Positions 44,246 to 54,829 of a stretch of 64,000 nucleotides of DNA are shown here, piece after piece. The DNA lies in NCBI RefSeq assembly GCF_029946165.1, contig NZ_JAQSDZ010000011.1, positions 62,001 to 126,000 of the forward strand. Direction: 5' to 3'. Position numbers and translations under genes: made by a program. The stretch comes from Methylotenera sp. Lineage in GTDB: Bacteria > Pseudomonadota > Gammaproteobacteria > Burkholderiales > Methylophilaceae. The notes under the pieces are model-generated. The model searched no databases and had not been told where the DNA came from. It was given only the letters and a program-made list of their open reading frames with translations. How positions within the stretch are numbered: the first letter of the stretch is position 1; each line of letters starts with the position of its first letter.

Positions 44246-45664
44246 GTGTTCAAAAAAATTCTTGTAGCTAACCGTGGTGAAATCGCAGTGCGTATTGTAC
44301 GCGCTTGCTCAGAAATGGGCATTAAGTCTGTCGCGATTTATGCGGATGCAGATCGCCAAGCTTTGCATGTTAAAAAGGCAGACGAGGCCTATAACATAGG
44401 TGCAGATCCAGTTGCAGGCTATCTGAACGCGCATAATATTGTTAATCTTGCAGTAGCTTCCGGCTGTGATGCGCTACATCCTGGTTATGGATTTTTATCA
44501 GAAAATCCAGAATTGGCAGAAATATGCGCGCGCCGTGGCATTAAATTTATTGGGCCAAATGCCGCAGTCATTCGCCAAATGGGCGATAAAATCCAAGCTA
44601 GAAATGCCATGACAGGCGCTGGCATTCCCTGCACTCCAGGTAGTGATGGCAATTTAAAAGACTTAAATGAAGCGGTAGCTTTAGCAGCAAAAATTGGCTA
44701 CCCAGTGATGCTAAAAGCCACTAACGGTGGCGGTGGGCGCGGTATTCGTCGCTGCGATAGTGAAAAAGAATTATTAGGTAATTATGACCGCGTGATTTCA
44801 GAGGCAAGCAAGGCTTTTGGTAAGCCTGAAGTATTTTTAGAAAAATGTGTTGTTTCACCACGCCATATTGAAGTACAAATTTTAGCTGACTCACAAGGTA
44901 ACGTGATTCACTTGTTCGAGCGTGACTGTTCAATTCAGCGTCGCAATCAAAAGCTAATTGAAATTGCACCTTCACCACAACTCACTCAAGCGCAACGTGA
45001 ATATATCGGCGGCTTGGCAGTTAAAGCGGCTAAAGCTGTTGGCTATGAAAATGCAGGAACGGTGGAGTTTTTATTAGACTCGGATAACACCTTCTATTTC
45101 ATGGAAATGAACACGCGCTTGCAAGTTGAGCATACTGTGACTGAAACCATTACTGGTATTGATATTGTACAAGAGCAAATTCGTGTTGCTTTCGGCCTGC
45201 CACTTCAATACGAGCAAAAAGAAGTGCAATTTAGAGGTTATGCGATGGAGTTCCGCATCAACGCAGAAGATCCTAAAAATGACTTCCTGCCTAGCTTTGG
45301 TAAAATTACACGCTACTATGCACCCGGTGGGCCTGGTGTGCGTATGGATGCTGCAATATATAGCGGTTATATTATTCCGCCCTATTATGATTCCATGTGC
45401 GCCAAGCTTACTGTTTGGGCGCTAGACTGGGAGAGCGTCATTGAACGCGGCCGTCGTGCGCTGGATGATATGTTGATTTACGGTGTAAAAACGACGATTC
45501 CATATTATCAAGAGATTTTAAAGCATCAAGATTTTAGGGATGCTAACTTTAATACTAGCTTTGTTGAGTCACACCCAGAACTCACAAATTACAAGAATGA
45601 AATTCCACCTGAGATGATTGCTGCAGCAATTTCAGCCGCAATCGCTGCGCATGAAGGTATTTAG
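44246..45664 (+). CDS. Biotin carboxylase subunit (pyruvate carboxylase subunit A / AccC-like)
   Basis: A 472-residue biotin carboxylase. GTG 44246 is chosen because AAGGG lies eight bases upstream and it yields the standard FKKILVANRGEIAVRI N-terminus; a frame extension to 44201 is unlikely. ATP-grasp motifs GGGGRGIRR, HIEVQILAD and FMEMNTRLQVEHTVTE are intact. It carboxylates a biotinylated partner with ATP and bicarbonate. The next gene encodes a pyruvate/oxaloacetate carboxyltransferase with its own biotinyl domain, so the pair is probably a two-subunit pyruvate carboxylase rather than the acetyl-CoA carboxylase AccC. Confidence 0.92.
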   Translation: MFKKILVANRGEIAVRIVRACSEMGIKSVAIYADADRQALHVKKADEAYNIGADPVAGYLNAHNIVNLAVASGCDALHPGYGFLSENPELAEICARRGIKFIGPNAAVIRQMGDKIQARNAMTGAGIPCTPGSDGNLKDLNEAVALAAKIGYPVMLKATNGGGGRGIRRCDSEKELLGNYDRVISEASKAFGKPEVFLEKCVVSPRHIEVQILADSQGNVIHLFERDCSIQRRNQKLIEIAPSPQLTQAQREYIGGLAVKAAKAVGYENAGTVEFLLDSDNTFYFMEMNTRLQVEHTVTETITGIDIVQEQIRVAFGLPLQYEQKEVQFRGYAMEFRINAEDPKNDFLPSFGKITRYYAPGGPGVRMDAAIYSGYIIPPYYDSMCAKLTVWALDWESVIERGRRALDDMLIYGVKTTIPYYQEILKHQDFRDANFNTSFVESHPELTNYKNEIPPEMIAAAISAAIAAHEGI

Positions 45665-45763
45665 TTGATTGATTCCTAATTATTTATAAAACAGGAATGT
45701 TTCATAAAAATACAATCATAAAAACATATAGTTAAACGTATTAATTAAAGTAAAGAGTTAAAT

Positions 45764-47620
45764 ATGAGCCAAACACCAAAAGTATACGTCACCGAGCTTG
45801 TTTTACGCGATGGGCATCAATGCCACATTGCAACGCGCATGCGCACAGAAGATATGTTGCCCATTTGCAGTAAGTTAGATGCGATTGGCTTTTGGTCGCT
45901 AGAGGCATGGGGCGGCGCTACTTTTGATGCCTGCGTACGTTATTTAAAAGAAGATCCTTGGGAGCGCTTACAAAAACTACGTAAAGCACTGCCAAACTCG
46001 CGCATTCAAATGCTTTTGCGTGGTCAAAATTTGCTTGGTTATCGCCATTATTCTGATGATGTAGTACAAGCTTTCGTACAGAAATCTGCTGATAACGGGG
46101 TTGATGTATTCCGCGTTTTTGATGCACTTAACGACACACGTAATTTAGCTGTATCTATACAAGCTGTTAAAAAAGCAGGTAAACATGCTGAAGGTACTAT
46201 TAGCTACACAACAAGCCCTGTGCATGATGTGGCACATTTTGTCGGTATTGCTCAAGAACTTGAAGCGATGGGCTCAGATACCATTGCCATTAAAGATATG
46301 GCTGGACTACTTACGCCACAAGCCACTGTTGATTTGGTAAAAGCGCTGCGTGCGAATGTAAATTTACCGATTCACATCCATAGCCATTCAACAAGCGGCT
46401 TAGCGAGCATGAATATGCTACGTGCACTCGAAAATGGTGCTGTCATGATGGACACCTGTAGTGCAGCATTTTCAGAAGGTGCTAGCCACCCAACAACAGA
46501 AAGCATGATTGCAGCTTTGCAAGGCACTGAGTTTGATACTGGTTTGGATATTGCCGCAGTGCAAGAAGTCACGGCTTATTTCCGTGAAGTACGTAAGAAA
46601 TACTGGCAGTTTGAAAGTGAATTCTCAGGCGTGGATACCCGCGTACTATTGAATCAAGTGCCAGGCGGCATGATTTCAAACTTGAGCAATCAATTAAAAG
46701 AGCAAGGTGCGCTAGACCGCATGGATGCTGTATTGGCCGAAATTCCATTAGTACGTAAAGACCTTGGCTACATTCCATTAGTAACGCCAACTTCACAAAT
46801 TGTAGGTACGCAAGCGGTACTTAACGTAATGACGGGACAACGTTACAAATCCATTACCAATGAAATTAAAAATTACTTCTTAGGGCAATACGGTAAAGCG
46901 CCAAGTGCTGTGAATGAAGAAGTTAAAAAATTGGCCATTGGCGATGCGCAGCCGATTACCTGTAGACCTGCTGATTTGTTAACACCTGAAATGGCGAAAC
47001 TCACCAGTGAATCTGAACGTTTTGCACAGTCTGAAGAGGACGTGCTCACATTCGCAATGTTCCCAGATATCGGCAAAACATTCTTGCAAGAACGTATGGC
47101 TGGCTCGCTAGAACCGGAAGCCTTGCTTGATAAAGATGCAGTAAATGCTTCGGCATCTCGCTTTGCACCAAGTGAATTTAAAGTCACGCTGCATGGTGAA
47201 ACCTTCCATATAAACCTCACAGGCAGTGGTCATGCGGGTGAAGAAAAACGTCCATTTTATGTTTCTATTGATGGGATTGCCGAAGAAGTCATTGTTGAAA
47301 CCTTGAGTGAGATTGAAGTTTCCAGTGGCATTAACAATGGTAATGGCAAGAAAAAAACGACTTCTGACACAGCAAAAAGTGGTCGTCCACGCCCTTCTCA
47401 TGCGGGTCATGTCACTACTTCTATGCCAGGCACAGTAGTTGCTGTTAAGGTTAAAGCTGGCGATAAAGTCAAAGCAGGTGACGGCGTATTGGTGATTGAA
47501 GCCATGAAAATGGAGAATGAAATTCAAGCTGCCGCTACTGGTATAGTGGTTGCAGTACATGTGGTAAAAGGCGATACAGTAACGCCTGATGAGTCATTGC
47601 TTGAAATTCAGCCTGAATAA
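45764..47620 (+). CDS. Carboxyltransferase-biotinyl subunit (pyruvate carboxylase subunit B / OadA-like)
   Basis: A 618-residue protein: an HMGL-like TIM barrel (ELVLRDGHQ, IHIHSHSTSG metal ligands, KDMAG with the conserved Lys), a PYC_OADA domain (about 290-500) and a C-terminal biotinyl domain with the biotinylation site EAMKMEN after a Lys/Thr-rich linker. Family members transfer CO2 between biotin and pyruvate/oxaloacetate. The beta and gamma subunits of the sodium-pumping decarboxylase are absent and a biotin carboxylase gene precedes it by 100 bases, so the forward, anaplerotic direction is most likely. Such a step replenishes C4 acids in RuMP-pathway methylotrophs. Confidence 0.92.
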   Translation: MSQTPKVYVTELVLRDGHQCHIATRMRTEDMLPICSKLDAIGFWSLEAWGGATFDACVRYLKEDPWERLQKLRKALPNSRIQMLLRGQNLLGYRHYSDDVVQAFVQKSADNGVDVFRVFDALNDTRNLAVSIQAVKKAGKHAEGTISYTTSPVHDVAHFVGIAQELEAMGSDTIAIKDMAGLLTPQATVDLVKALRANVNLPIHIHSHSTSGLASMNMLRALENGAVMMDTCSAAFSEGASHPTTESMIAALQGTEFDTGLDIAAVQEVTAYFREVRKKYWQFESEFSGVDTRVLLNQVPGGMISNLSNQLKEQGALDRMDAVLAEIPLVRKDLGYIPLVTPTSQIVGTQAVLNVMTGQRYKSITNEIKNYFLGQYGKAPSAVNEEVKKLAIGDAQPITCRPADLLTPEMAKLTSESERFAQSEEDVLTFAMFPDIGKTFLQERMAGSLEPEALLDKDAVNASASRFAPSEFKVTLHGETFHINLTGSGHAGEEKRPFYVSIDGIAEEVIVETLSEIEVSSGINNGNGKKKTTSDTAKSGRPRPSHAGHVTTSMPGTVVAVKVKAGDKVKAGDGVLVIEAMKMENEIQAAATGIVVAVHVVKGDTVTPDESLLEIQPE

Positions 47621-47640
47621 ATGCTTTAATATTTAAACTA

Positions 47641-47676
47641 AAGCCGACAGCGTAACTCTGTCGGCTTTTTATTTTT
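47641..47676 (+). terminator. Terminator of the pyruvate carboxylase operon
   Basis: AAAGCCGACAG pairs with CTGTCGGCTTT around a seven-base loop and is followed by TTATTTTT on the plus strand. Confidence 0.93.
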
Positions 47677-47732
47677 CTCGTTACTTAAACCCGAGTCAAT
47701 CATCCATAAAGATCATTTAACACGAATATGCT

Positions 47733-48326
47733 ATGAAAAAAACTTTGAAACAAGCACTGATATTAGCTTCCTCTTCGGAGTTCAGACGCGAGCTTCTGCA
47801 AAAGCTACAAATTCCATTTAGTAGCATTTCACCACGTGTGGATGAAACACCATTGGAAAACGAAAAGCCATATGAAACAGCGTTAAGATTAGCGCAAGAT
47901 AAGGCTAGAAAAATTGGAGCTGAATATCCTCATGCTTTAGTGATTGGTTGCGATCAAGTTGCTACGTTGGATGGCGAGCAACTTGGCAAACCTCTGAATC
48001 ATGTCAATGCCACTAAACAGTTAAAATCCATGCGTGGGCGCGAAGTCACTTTTCACAGTGCACTTTGCTTATACAATGCAGCTACAGATAACATGCAAGC
48101 TGAAGTTGTGCCTTACATAGTGCGTTTCAGGCAATTAAGTGATGAGCAAATCGAAAACTACCTAAACAAGGAACAACCCTACCAATGTGCGGGTAGTGCA
48201 AAATCTGAGGGCTTGGGCATTGCACTGATGGAACGCATGATAGGTGAAGATCCGAATGCGTTAATAGGCTTACCTCTCATCAAGTTGATTAATATGTTAG
48301 AAAATGAAAATATTTCGGTTTTATAA
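47733..48326 (+). CDS. Maf/YceF-type nucleotide pyrophosphatase
   Basis: A 197-residue Maf-family protein: N-terminal [31 protein letters not shown] and GLPLIKL. Sequence features are of the YceF subgroup, which hydrolyses 7-methyl-GTP, rather than the dTTP/UTP-cleaving YhdE group; that assignment is from pattern only. It is near, though not directly beside, the yceD-rpmF genes it often accompanies. Confidence 0.88.
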   Translation: MKKTLKQALILASSSEFRRELLQKLQIPFSSISPRVDETPLENEKPYETALRLAQDKARKIGAEYPHALVIGCDQVATLDGEQLGKPLNHVNATKQLKSMRGREVTFHSALCLYNAATDNMQAEVVPYIVRFRQLSDEQIENYLNKEQPYQCAGSAKSEGLGIALMERMIGEDPNALIGLPLIKLINMLENENISVL

Positions 48327-48423
48327 GTAATTTAAGCCCTTTTGTTACTTGCCGCGTTGTATGACTTATAGCCTTGAACATTAAGTTCACGCTTATTATT
48401 TAACTGATTTTGGAGATTGAAAC

Positions 48424-49887
48424 ATGTCGCTTAAACGCCACCCAATCAAGTACAAGCTTACACTGCTAGCTACGTTATCTACAATTTATACTGTTGCTTT
48501 TGCTACGGAGTTAGATGAAACACGTAGCACCTTAAACGACCAGAAAAATGTAGCTGTCACCATCTACAACGGTGATTTAGCATTGGTCAAAGACACGCGA
48601 CAAGTTAAGCTCAAAACGGGCTTAAATGCCTTAGCATTGCGAGATGTAAGTGCACAAATCCGCCCAGAAACAGCGCTATTACGCAGCATCAACGTCCCTG
48701 GCAGCCTGACTTTGCTTGAGCAAAACTTTGATTTTGATTTATTAACACCGCAAAAACTACTTGAGAAGTATGTAGGTAAATCTGTGAGCGTAGTGAAAAC
48801 TCACCCAACGACAGGTGTGGAAACTACGGAGAAAGCCACCGTGCTTTCTGCCAACAACGGCATAGTGCTGCAAATTGGCAATCGTATTGAAACGGGCATT
48901 CCTGGAAGAATTGTTTATGATGACGTTCCCGAAAACTTACGTGATAGACCAACGCTAGTCACGCAAATCAGTAATAAAGGGGCAACTGACCAAACAGTTG
49001 AGTTAAGTTATCTAACTGGCGGGCTTGGCTGGAAGGCCGATTATGTTGCAGAGTTAAGTCCGAAAGAAGACAGTATTGATTTATCTGGCTGGGTGACGCT
49101 CACCAACACAAGTGGTGCAAGTTACAAAAATGCTAAATTGCAATTAGTGGCTGGCGATGTAAACAGAATCCAACCTCAACAAATATTCCCTATGGCTAAA
49201 TCGATGCGTGGCGATGTGAGGATGGATGAAGCTGCAGCACCGATGGCTGAAGAGTCCTTACTCGAATATCACCTCTATACCTTAGATCGTCCAACCACCA
49301 TTGCTGAGAATCAAACCAAGCAAGTCGCCCTACTCTCTGCTTCGAATGTTCCAGCGCGTAAAGAATTAGTCTTACGGGGTGCAGATTACTACTATCAAAG
49401 TCGTTATGGCGACCTTGGTACTAAAATGAAAGTCGGCGTATTTGTTGAGTTTGAAAATAAAGAAGCATCTAAGCTAGGAATGCCATTGCCCAAAGGCATA
49501 TTGCGTGTTTATAAAAAAGATAACTCAGGCAATGCCCAATTCATAGGTGAAGATAGCATTGACCACACCTCTAAAAATGAAGTCGTACGCTTAAAATTAG
49601 GTGAGTCTTTTGACGTGACTGCCGATAAAAAACAAACGAACTTCAAAGTGCTACCTAATCCACAAAAAGGACATAATGCCTATGAAAGCACTTATGAAAT
49701 TGTATTAAAAAATGCGAAGAAAGAAAAAATGACGGTTATTGTGCAAGAACCTATTTCTGGTGACTGGAGCATTACTTCTGAAAGTCAGCCGCACAAAAAG
49801 GTAAATAGCCAATTAGCGGTTTGGAAAGTTGAAATTCCTGCTGAAAGCAATGTGACCTTGAGCTATAAAGCGGTTGTTAAATACTAA
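48424..49887 (+). CDS. Exported DUF4139-domain protein
   Basis: A 487-residue protein with a signal peptide (hydrophobic 12-28, cleavage near AFA) and a C-terminal DUF4139-type beta-rich domain. Recognisable stretches are VAVTIYNGDLALVKDTR, LSYLTGGLGWKADY, and the terminal ESNVTLSYKAVVKY. Function is unknown; related proteins are periplasmic or surface-associated. It is a single-gene unit. Confidence 0.85.
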   Translation: MSLKRHPIKYKLTLLATLSTIYTVAFATELDETRSTLNDQKNVAVTIYNGDLALVKDTRQVKLKTGLNALALRDVSAQIRPETALLRSINVPGSLTLLEQNFDFDLLTPQKLLEKYVGKSVSVVKTHPTTGVETTEKATVLSANNGIVLQIGNRIETGIPGRIVYDDVPENLRDRPTLVTQISNKGATDQTVELSYLTGGLGWKADYVAELSPKEDSIDLSGWVTLTNTSGASYKNAKLQLVAGDVNRIQPQQIFPMAKSMRGDVRMDEAAAPMAEESLLEYHLYTLDRPTTIAENQTKQVALLSASNVPARKELVLRGADYYYQSRYGDLGTKMKVGVFVEFENKEASKLGMPLPKGILRVYKKDNSGNAQFIGEDSIDHTSKNEVVRLKLGESFDVTADKKQTNFKVLPNPQKGHNAYESTYEIVLKNAKKEKMTVIVQEPISGDWSITSESQPHKKVNSQLAVWKVEIPAESNVTLSYKAVVKY

Positions 49888-49904
49888 ATTAATCTACAAA
49901 GTAA

Positions 49905-49937
49905 AACTTCCTTCCCCGATATAGGCGGGAGGGAGTT
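49905..49937. other. Hairpin after the DUF4139 gene
   Basis: AACTTCCTTCCC and GGGAGGGAGTT form an 11-pair stem with one G-U pair and one bulge. No U tract follows on the plus strand, so termination would be imperfect and read-through into the methyltransferase gene is possible. Confidence 0.5.
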
Positions 49938-49986
49938 AAATCATAGAAGCAACACTAACCCAAAGAATCACTGTGAAACCAATAAC

Positions 49987-50700
49987 ATGCTAAAACTAGG
50001 AACACTCTACTTAATCCCAGTCACACTCGGGGAAGACAATATCTCTAAAGTATTGCCGCCCGATGTTATTAGCATTGCTCAACAATTAGATACTTTTGTT
50101 GTGGAAAGTGAAAAATCTGCACGGCATTTTTTAAGTACCATTAAAACGGTTAAACCAGTACGTGAGCTCAAGTTAAATCTGCTCAATGAGCATACTGAAG
50201 ACAAAAACTTACCCGATTTATTAAAACCATTATTAGCCGGTAAAGATGTAGGCTTAATGAGCGATGCGGGCTGCCCAGGCGTAGCAGATCCAGGCGCAAA
50301 ATTGGTGGAATTAGCCCATCAAAAAGGTATACGCGTTGTACCATTTGTGGGACCAAGCTCAATTTTATTAAGCATGATGGCTTCAGGTCTTAATGGTCAG
50401 CAGTTTGCGTTTTTAGGTTACTTACCTGTAGACAAAACTCAGCGTAACCAAAAATTAAAAGAAATTGAAAAGCGCTCACTGTCACATAAAGAAACACAAT
50501 TATTTATAGAAACACCCTATCGCAACCAGCACATGCTTGAGGCTATACTTAGTGTCTGCCAGCCAAACACAAGGCTTTGTGTAGCGTGTGATATTAGTTT
50601 AGAAACCGAGATGATAGTGACGAAATCGATAGCTAGCTGGAAAAAATCACCCTTGCCAGATTTGCATAAACGACCAACGGTATTTTTATTATTGGCTTAA
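49987..50700 (+). CDS. RsmI-like SAM-dependent methyltransferase (short form)
   Basis: A 237-residue tetrapyrrole-methylase-fold protein. [11 protein letters not shown], the SAM-binding [21 protein letters not shown] segment, [17 protein letters not shown] and [12 protein letters not shown] all match the RsmI family, which 2'-O-methylates C1402 of 16S rRNA. It is about 45 residues shorter than typical RsmI and lacks the C-terminal extension, so it may be a paralogue with another substrate. Its 3' end overlaps convergent rnhB by 12 bases. Confidence 0.85.
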   Translation: MLKLGTLYLIPVTLGEDNISKVLPPDVISIAQQLDTFVVESEKSARHFLSTIKTVKPVRELKLNLLNEHTEDKNLPDLLKPLLAGKDVGLMSDAGCPGVADPGAKLVELAHQKGIRVVPFVGPSSILLSMMASGLNGQQFAFLGYLPVDKTQRNQKLKEIEKRSLSHKETQLFIETPYRNQHMLEAILSVCQPNTRLCVACDISLETEMIVTKSIASWKKSPLPDLHKRPTVFLLLA

Positions 50701-51273
50701 GCGCCGTACAGGGGCATAGCTAAGTCTGTGTACTGGCGTAATCCCGTGTGCATCCAACATTTCCAAATGAAATGCCGTTGGGTAGCCTTTATGCTTTGCA
50801 AAACCGTATTGCGGATAGATTTTATCTAGTCCATATAACTCAGCATCTCGTGCCACTTTTGCAAGTATTGACGCAGCTGAAATAGCCTGTACTTTGCTAT
50901 CGCCTTTCACTATAGCTTCGCATGGCAGGCTGATTTTTGGACATTTATTACCGTCAACTTGTACTAAATCAGGGGTGATGCCAAACTGTGCTTGCATAGC
51001 CTCAATGGCGCGTTTCATCGCTAATAAGCTAGCTTGTAGGATATTAATTTCATCAATTTCTTGCGCGCTGCAACTGGCTATTGCCCAAGCCAGCGCGTGT
51101 TGCTTGATTTCAACGCTAAGTAAATCTCGTTTTTTTTCAGAGAGTTTTTTAGAGTCAGCCAGTCCAATGATTGGGCGGTTAGGATTTAAGATAACGGCTG
51201 CGGCATAAACTGCACCAGCTAAAGGGCCTCGCCCCGCCTCATCTGCTCCACAAATTAATTGTGTAGTTAACAT
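50689..51273 (-). CDS. rnhB: Ribonuclease HII
   Basis: A 194-residue RNase HII with [12 protein letters not shown] (catalytic Asp-Glu), [11 protein letters not shown], and the later Asp ligands in VQVDGNK and AKVARD. It removes ribonucleotides from DNA. Last gene of the long lpx/bam row, directly abutting lpxB. Confidence 0.96.
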   Translation of the reverse strand: MLTTQLICGADEAGRGPLAGAVYAAAVILNPNRPIIGLADSKKLSEKKRDLLSVEIKQHALAWAIASCSAQEIDEINILQASLLAMKRAIEAMQAQFGITPDLVQVDGNKCPKISLPCEAIVKGDSKVQAISAASILAKVARDAELYGLDKIYPQYGFAKHKGYPTAFHLEMLDAHGITPVHRLSYAPVRRLSQ

Positions 51274-52407
51274 TTAAGGGAAATAGGCTAGAATAGCATT
51301 TGCCGCTTTTTCCGCCGTGTTTTGTTTTAAACTGTGATGAATTTTTGTGAACTCAGCTTTAATCTCTGCAATGTTATCAGCATCACTTAATAATTTCATC
51401 GTGACTGCTGCAAGTTTTTCAGGCGTAGATTCGTCTTGTAACAATTCTGGCACTACAAATTTCTCAGCTAATACATTCGGCAAACCTACATAAGGTTGTA
51501 AACGCATGCGCTTAAGAATTTGCCAGCTAAGCTTAGACATTCGGTAAGTAATCACCATTGGTTTTTTTAACAGAGCCGCCTCTAGCGTCGCTGTGCCTGA
51601 AGCGACAATTACAACATCTGCGGCTTCCATAGCATCATGCGCATGACCGAATAGTATTTGTATGGGTAGGCTTTCATTTTCATGAAATATGGCTAACTCA
51701 AAAATCTGTCTAGTTTCTCGCGTAATGAGTGGCACTAGAAATATGGCATTAGGGAAATCTGCGTAGATGAGTTTTGCCGTCTTAACAAACAATTCTGCAT
51801 GTTGCTGCACCTCACTTTGGCGGCTACCAGGTAACATCGCAACAACCAAGGCTGAAGGCTTTAACTTTAAGACTTCACGTGCAGCGGCAGTATCTGGTTC
51901 CATCGGTAATATATCGGCTAACGGGTGGCCAACATAAGTAACAGGTATACCAGCATGCTGATATAACGCAGGTTCAAATGGAAAGAGTGCCAAGATATGT
52001 GACACAGCATGTTTAATTTTCTTAATTCTATTTTTACGCCAAGCCCACACGGATGGACTTACATAATGAATAGCGGTAATACCTTTATTCTTTAATTTCT
52101 TTTCAAGCCAAAAGTTAAAGTCGGGTGCGTCAATCCCTATGAATAAATCAATGCGATTAGCGAGCAGATGATTCAGTAATTGACGACGTAATCTAAGTAG
52201 TCCCCAAAGATGCTTAATGACCTCCACATAACCACGCACGGATAGTCGTTCGATAGGAAAGAGCGATTGAGCGCCCTCACCCATCATTTTTGGTCCTGCT
52301 ATGCCTACAAATTCAATGTCTGAACGTTTTAACTTTAATGCTTGCATAAGATGGCTGCCAAGCAAATCACCTGAAGCTTCTCCAGCTACAATACCTATTC
52401 TCACCAT
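51274..52407 (-). CDS. lpxB: Lipid-A-disaccharide synthase
   Basis: A 377-residue GT19 glycosyltransferase with GEASGDLLG at the N-terminus and HYVSPSVWAWRKNR and LPGSRQSEV motifs. It joins UDP-diacylglucosamine to lipid X to form the lipid A disaccharide. It lies between lpxA and rnhB. Confidence 0.97.
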   Translation of the reverse strand: MVRIGIVAGEASGDLLGSHLMQALKLKRSDIEFVGIAGPKMMGEGAQSLFPIERLSVRGYVEVIKHLWGLLRLRRQLLNHLLANRIDLFIGIDAPDFNFWLEKKLKNKGITAIHYVSPSVWAWRKNRIKKIKHAVSHILALFPFEPALYQHAGIPVTYVGHPLADILPMEPDTAAAREVLKLKPSALVVAMLPGSRQSEVQQHAELFVKTAKLIYADFPNAIFLVPLITRETRQIFELAIFHENESLPIQILFGHAHDAMEAADVVIVASGTATLEAALLKKPMVITYRMSKLSWQILKRMRLQPYVGLPNVLAEKFVVPELLQDESTPEKLAAVTMKLLSDADNIAEIKAEFTKIHHSLKQNTAEKAANAILAYFP

Positions 52408-52415
52408 GATAATAA

Positions 52416-53198
52416 TTAACGGACGATGCCGCGCGTTGAGACATTCAAGAAATCAGTCAGCAAGCTGATTTCGGGAGTTGTTGCTTGCATTGTAGCTAGT
52501 TCAATTTTTGCTTCATCTAAAGTAAGACCATTGCGATATAAAGCTTTATACGCACGTTTGATTTGCAAGATGCTGTCGGCACTAAAGCCGCGACGCTTCA
52601 AGCCCTCAGCATTAATGCCGTGTGGCTTAGCGTCATAACCTGCCGCTGTGACGTAAGGAGGAATATCTTTGAACACAACCGAACCGACAGCAGTAATTAC
52701 ATGCGAGCCAACTTTACAAAATTGGTGAATCAGTGTGAAGCCACCCAATATTGCATGGTCGTGAATATCTACGTGGCCAGCCAGTGATGAGTTGTTCGCG
52801 AGGATCGTGTGATTGCCAACATCACAGTCATGCGCAATATGCACGTAGGCCATAATCCAATTGTCACTGCCAATTTTAGTTGTGCCTTTATCTTGAATTG
52901 TGCCGCGATTAAACGTGCAAAATTCGCGAATAGTGTTGTTATCACCAATCTCTAATAAGGTTGGCTCATCTCGATATTTTTTATCTTGTGGTGCTTCACC
53001 TAGCGATGAGTATTGAAATATGTGATTGTTTTTTCCAATGGTTGTTGGGCCATTAATAATCACATGACCAGCTACACGCGTACCCGAATCAATTCTGACT
53101 TTCGCGCCAATAATAGAATATGGGCCAATTTCTACACTAGAATCAAGTTCTGCCGTGGCATCAATAATAGCCGTTGGATGGATTTTTAATACTGACAT
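52416..53198 (-). CDS. lpxA: UDP-N-acetylglucosamine acyltransferase
   Basis: A 260-residue left-handed beta-helix with hexapeptide repeats through about residue 190; the catalytic His is in MAYVHIAHDCDVG. First step of lipid A synthesis. It follows fabZ by three bases in the standard lpxD-fabZ-lpxA-lpxB order. Confidence 0.97.
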   Translation of the reverse strand: MSVLKIHPTAIIDATAELDSSVEIGPYSIIGAKVRIDSGTRVAGHVIINGPTTIGKNNHIFQYSSLGEAPQDKKYRDEPTLLEIGDNNTIREFCTFNRGTIQDKGTTKIGSDNWIMAYVHIAHDCDVGNHTILANNSSLAGHVDIHDHAILGGFTLIHQFCKVGSHVITAVGSVVFKDIPPYVTAAGYDAKPHGINAEGLKRRGFSADSILQIKRAYKALYRNGLTLDEAKIELATMQATTPEISLLTDFLNVSTRGIVR

Positions 53199-53201
53199 CG
53201 C

Positions 53202-53678
53202 TTATTTTTCTTTTTTCTCTATTGCTTTTAAGATACACATCATTTGTGCTTCGGCAACCACTTCACCATCTACACGTGCTACTCCAGAGTACTTCCAAAT
53301 GCCTTTTAATATACGGTCAATCTTAACGTTTAAAATGATTTGGTCACCAGGTGATACTGGCTTTTTAAAGCGCGCACTATCAATACCCGCAAAATAATAA
53401 ACTGAATCATCACTCGGTTTTGCACCCATTGTCTTGAAAGATAATACTGCAGCAGCTTGCGCCATCGCCTCTACGATTAACACGCCGGGCATAACAGGAT
53501 GGTGCGGAAAATGTCCAGGAAAGAAAGGCTCGTTAATAGTCACATTCTTTAACGCGGTGATTTCTTTACCCAATTCCATTGAAACAATACGATCAATTAA
53601 TACAAAAGGATAACGGTGAGGCAGATGTTCAAGGATTTCATGGATATCCATGCTGGTAGATTCGATATTAATTGTCAT
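53202..53678 (-). CDS. fabZ: 3-hydroxyacyl-ACP dehydratase FabZ
   Basis: A 158-residue hotdog-fold dehydratase with the [13 protein letters not shown] motif and the catalytic His and Glu in [22 protein letters not shown], here spanning about residues 50-71. It removes water from 3-hydroxyacyl-ACP and competes with LpxA/LpxD for substrate, hence its place among lpx genes. Confidence 0.97.
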   Translation of the reverse strand: MTINIESTSMDIHEILEHLPHRYPFVLIDRIVSMELGKEITALKNVTINEPFFPGHFPHHPVMPGVLIVEAMAQAAAVLSFKTMGAKPSDDSVYYFAGIDSARFKKPVSPGDQIILNVKIDRILKGIWKYSGVARVDGEVVAEAQMMCILKAIEKKEK

Positions 53679-53744
53679 TATTGTCTCAACTTACTTCTGA
53701 TGGATTATGCTTCTTAAGAATGAAGATTATATTTCTTATAGTGG

Positions 53745-54782
53745 TTAATTGTTAGATTTTAACAGAGCTAGGGCTTTTTCAAGCTGTTTAATTTTATCTG
53801 ATAGGTCATCTAAATGACGAATTTTTGCTGCCGTATTAAGCCATGCTTTGTGTGTTTGGAATGGCATCAGCGCTGTGTAGGTATCCGCCGTAGTCAATGA
53901 ACGTGTAATCATACTGCCAGGGGAGATTGTGACATGATCTGCAATATCCAAATGTCCCAAAATCATTGCAGCACCGCCAATCTTACAATGCTTACCAATT
54001 TTTGCACTACCAGCGATACCCGTACATCCAGCAATGACCGTGTGTGCACCAATCACGCAGTTGTGGCCAATTTGAATGAGGTTGTCGATCTTAACTCCCT
54101 CTTCAATAACCGTATCATCTAATGCACCACGGTCAATCGTAGTATTGGCGCCTATATCAACATAATCATGAATGATGACCCGCCCAACTTGTGGAATTTT
54201 TAGCCAACGACCAGCTTCTTCTGCATATCCAAACCCATCTGACCCAATCACTGCGCCAGAAAAAATATGACAGTTTTTTCCAATATTACAATGGTGTTTA
54301 ACCGTGACGTTAGGCTCCAAGCGGGTATTATCGGCAATTTTTACGTCATTTTCAATTACGCAACCAATGCCAATGAAAACATTTTCCCCTAGCACCACAT
54401 TGGCACCAATCGCAACTAATGCAGAAACACTACAAGAATCTGGAACAGTAGAACTTGCATCAACAACAGCAGTTGGTGCGATGCCCAATAAGTATTTTAC
54501 AGGTGGATTTAAAAAAGCAGATACCTTAGCAAAGTATGCATAAGGATTTTCCACGATAATTCTTGGCAGTGAAGTTAACTCAGCGTCGTTTTCCCTTAAA
54601 ATAAATGCACTGGCTTGGCTGGCTGCCAGCACTTTTAAATATTTAGCATCATTAATGAAGCAAATATCACCAGAACTGGCATTTTGTAGAGAGGAGACAC
54701 GTGAAATAATGGTCGAATTATCACCGATAATCCGACCACCTAACTCATCAACGATATCACTAAGAGTGTAATTTTTACCCAT
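53745..54782 (-). CDS. lpxD: UDP-3-O-acylglucosamine N-acyltransferase
   Basis: A 345-residue protein with the N-terminal uridine-binding domain (about 1-100), the hexapeptide-repeat beta-helix with the catalytic His near [13 protein letters not shown], and a C-terminal coiled helix ([16 protein letters not shown]). It adds the second 3-hydroxyacyl chain in lipid A synthesis. Confidence 0.97.
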   Translation of the reverse strand: MGKNYTLSDIVDELGGRIIGDNSTIISRVSSLQNASSGDICFINDAKYLKVLAASQASAFILRENDAELTSLPRIIVENPYAYFAKVSAFLNPPVKYLLGIAPTAVVDASSTVPDSCSVSALVAIGANVVLGENVFIGIGCVIENDVKIADNTRLEPNVTVKHHCNIGKNCHIFSGAVIGSDGFGYAEEAGRWLKIPQVGRVIIHDYVDIGANTTIDRGALDDTVIEEGVKIDNLIQIGHNCVIGAHTVIAGCTGIAGSAKIGKHCKIGGAAMILGHLDIADHVTISPGSMITRSLTTADTYTALMPFQTHKAWLNTAAKIRHLDDLSDKIKQLEKALALLKSNN

Positions 54783-54829
54783 AACTATTGCCCTAAAAAT
54801 TACTTATAGTGATCAAAAATTTGATTAAT

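Noticed and set aside
45764-47620. Sodium-pumping oxaloacetate decarboxylase alpha subunit
   Set aside because: No beta or gamma subunit genes nearby, and a biotin carboxylase gene directly precedes it.
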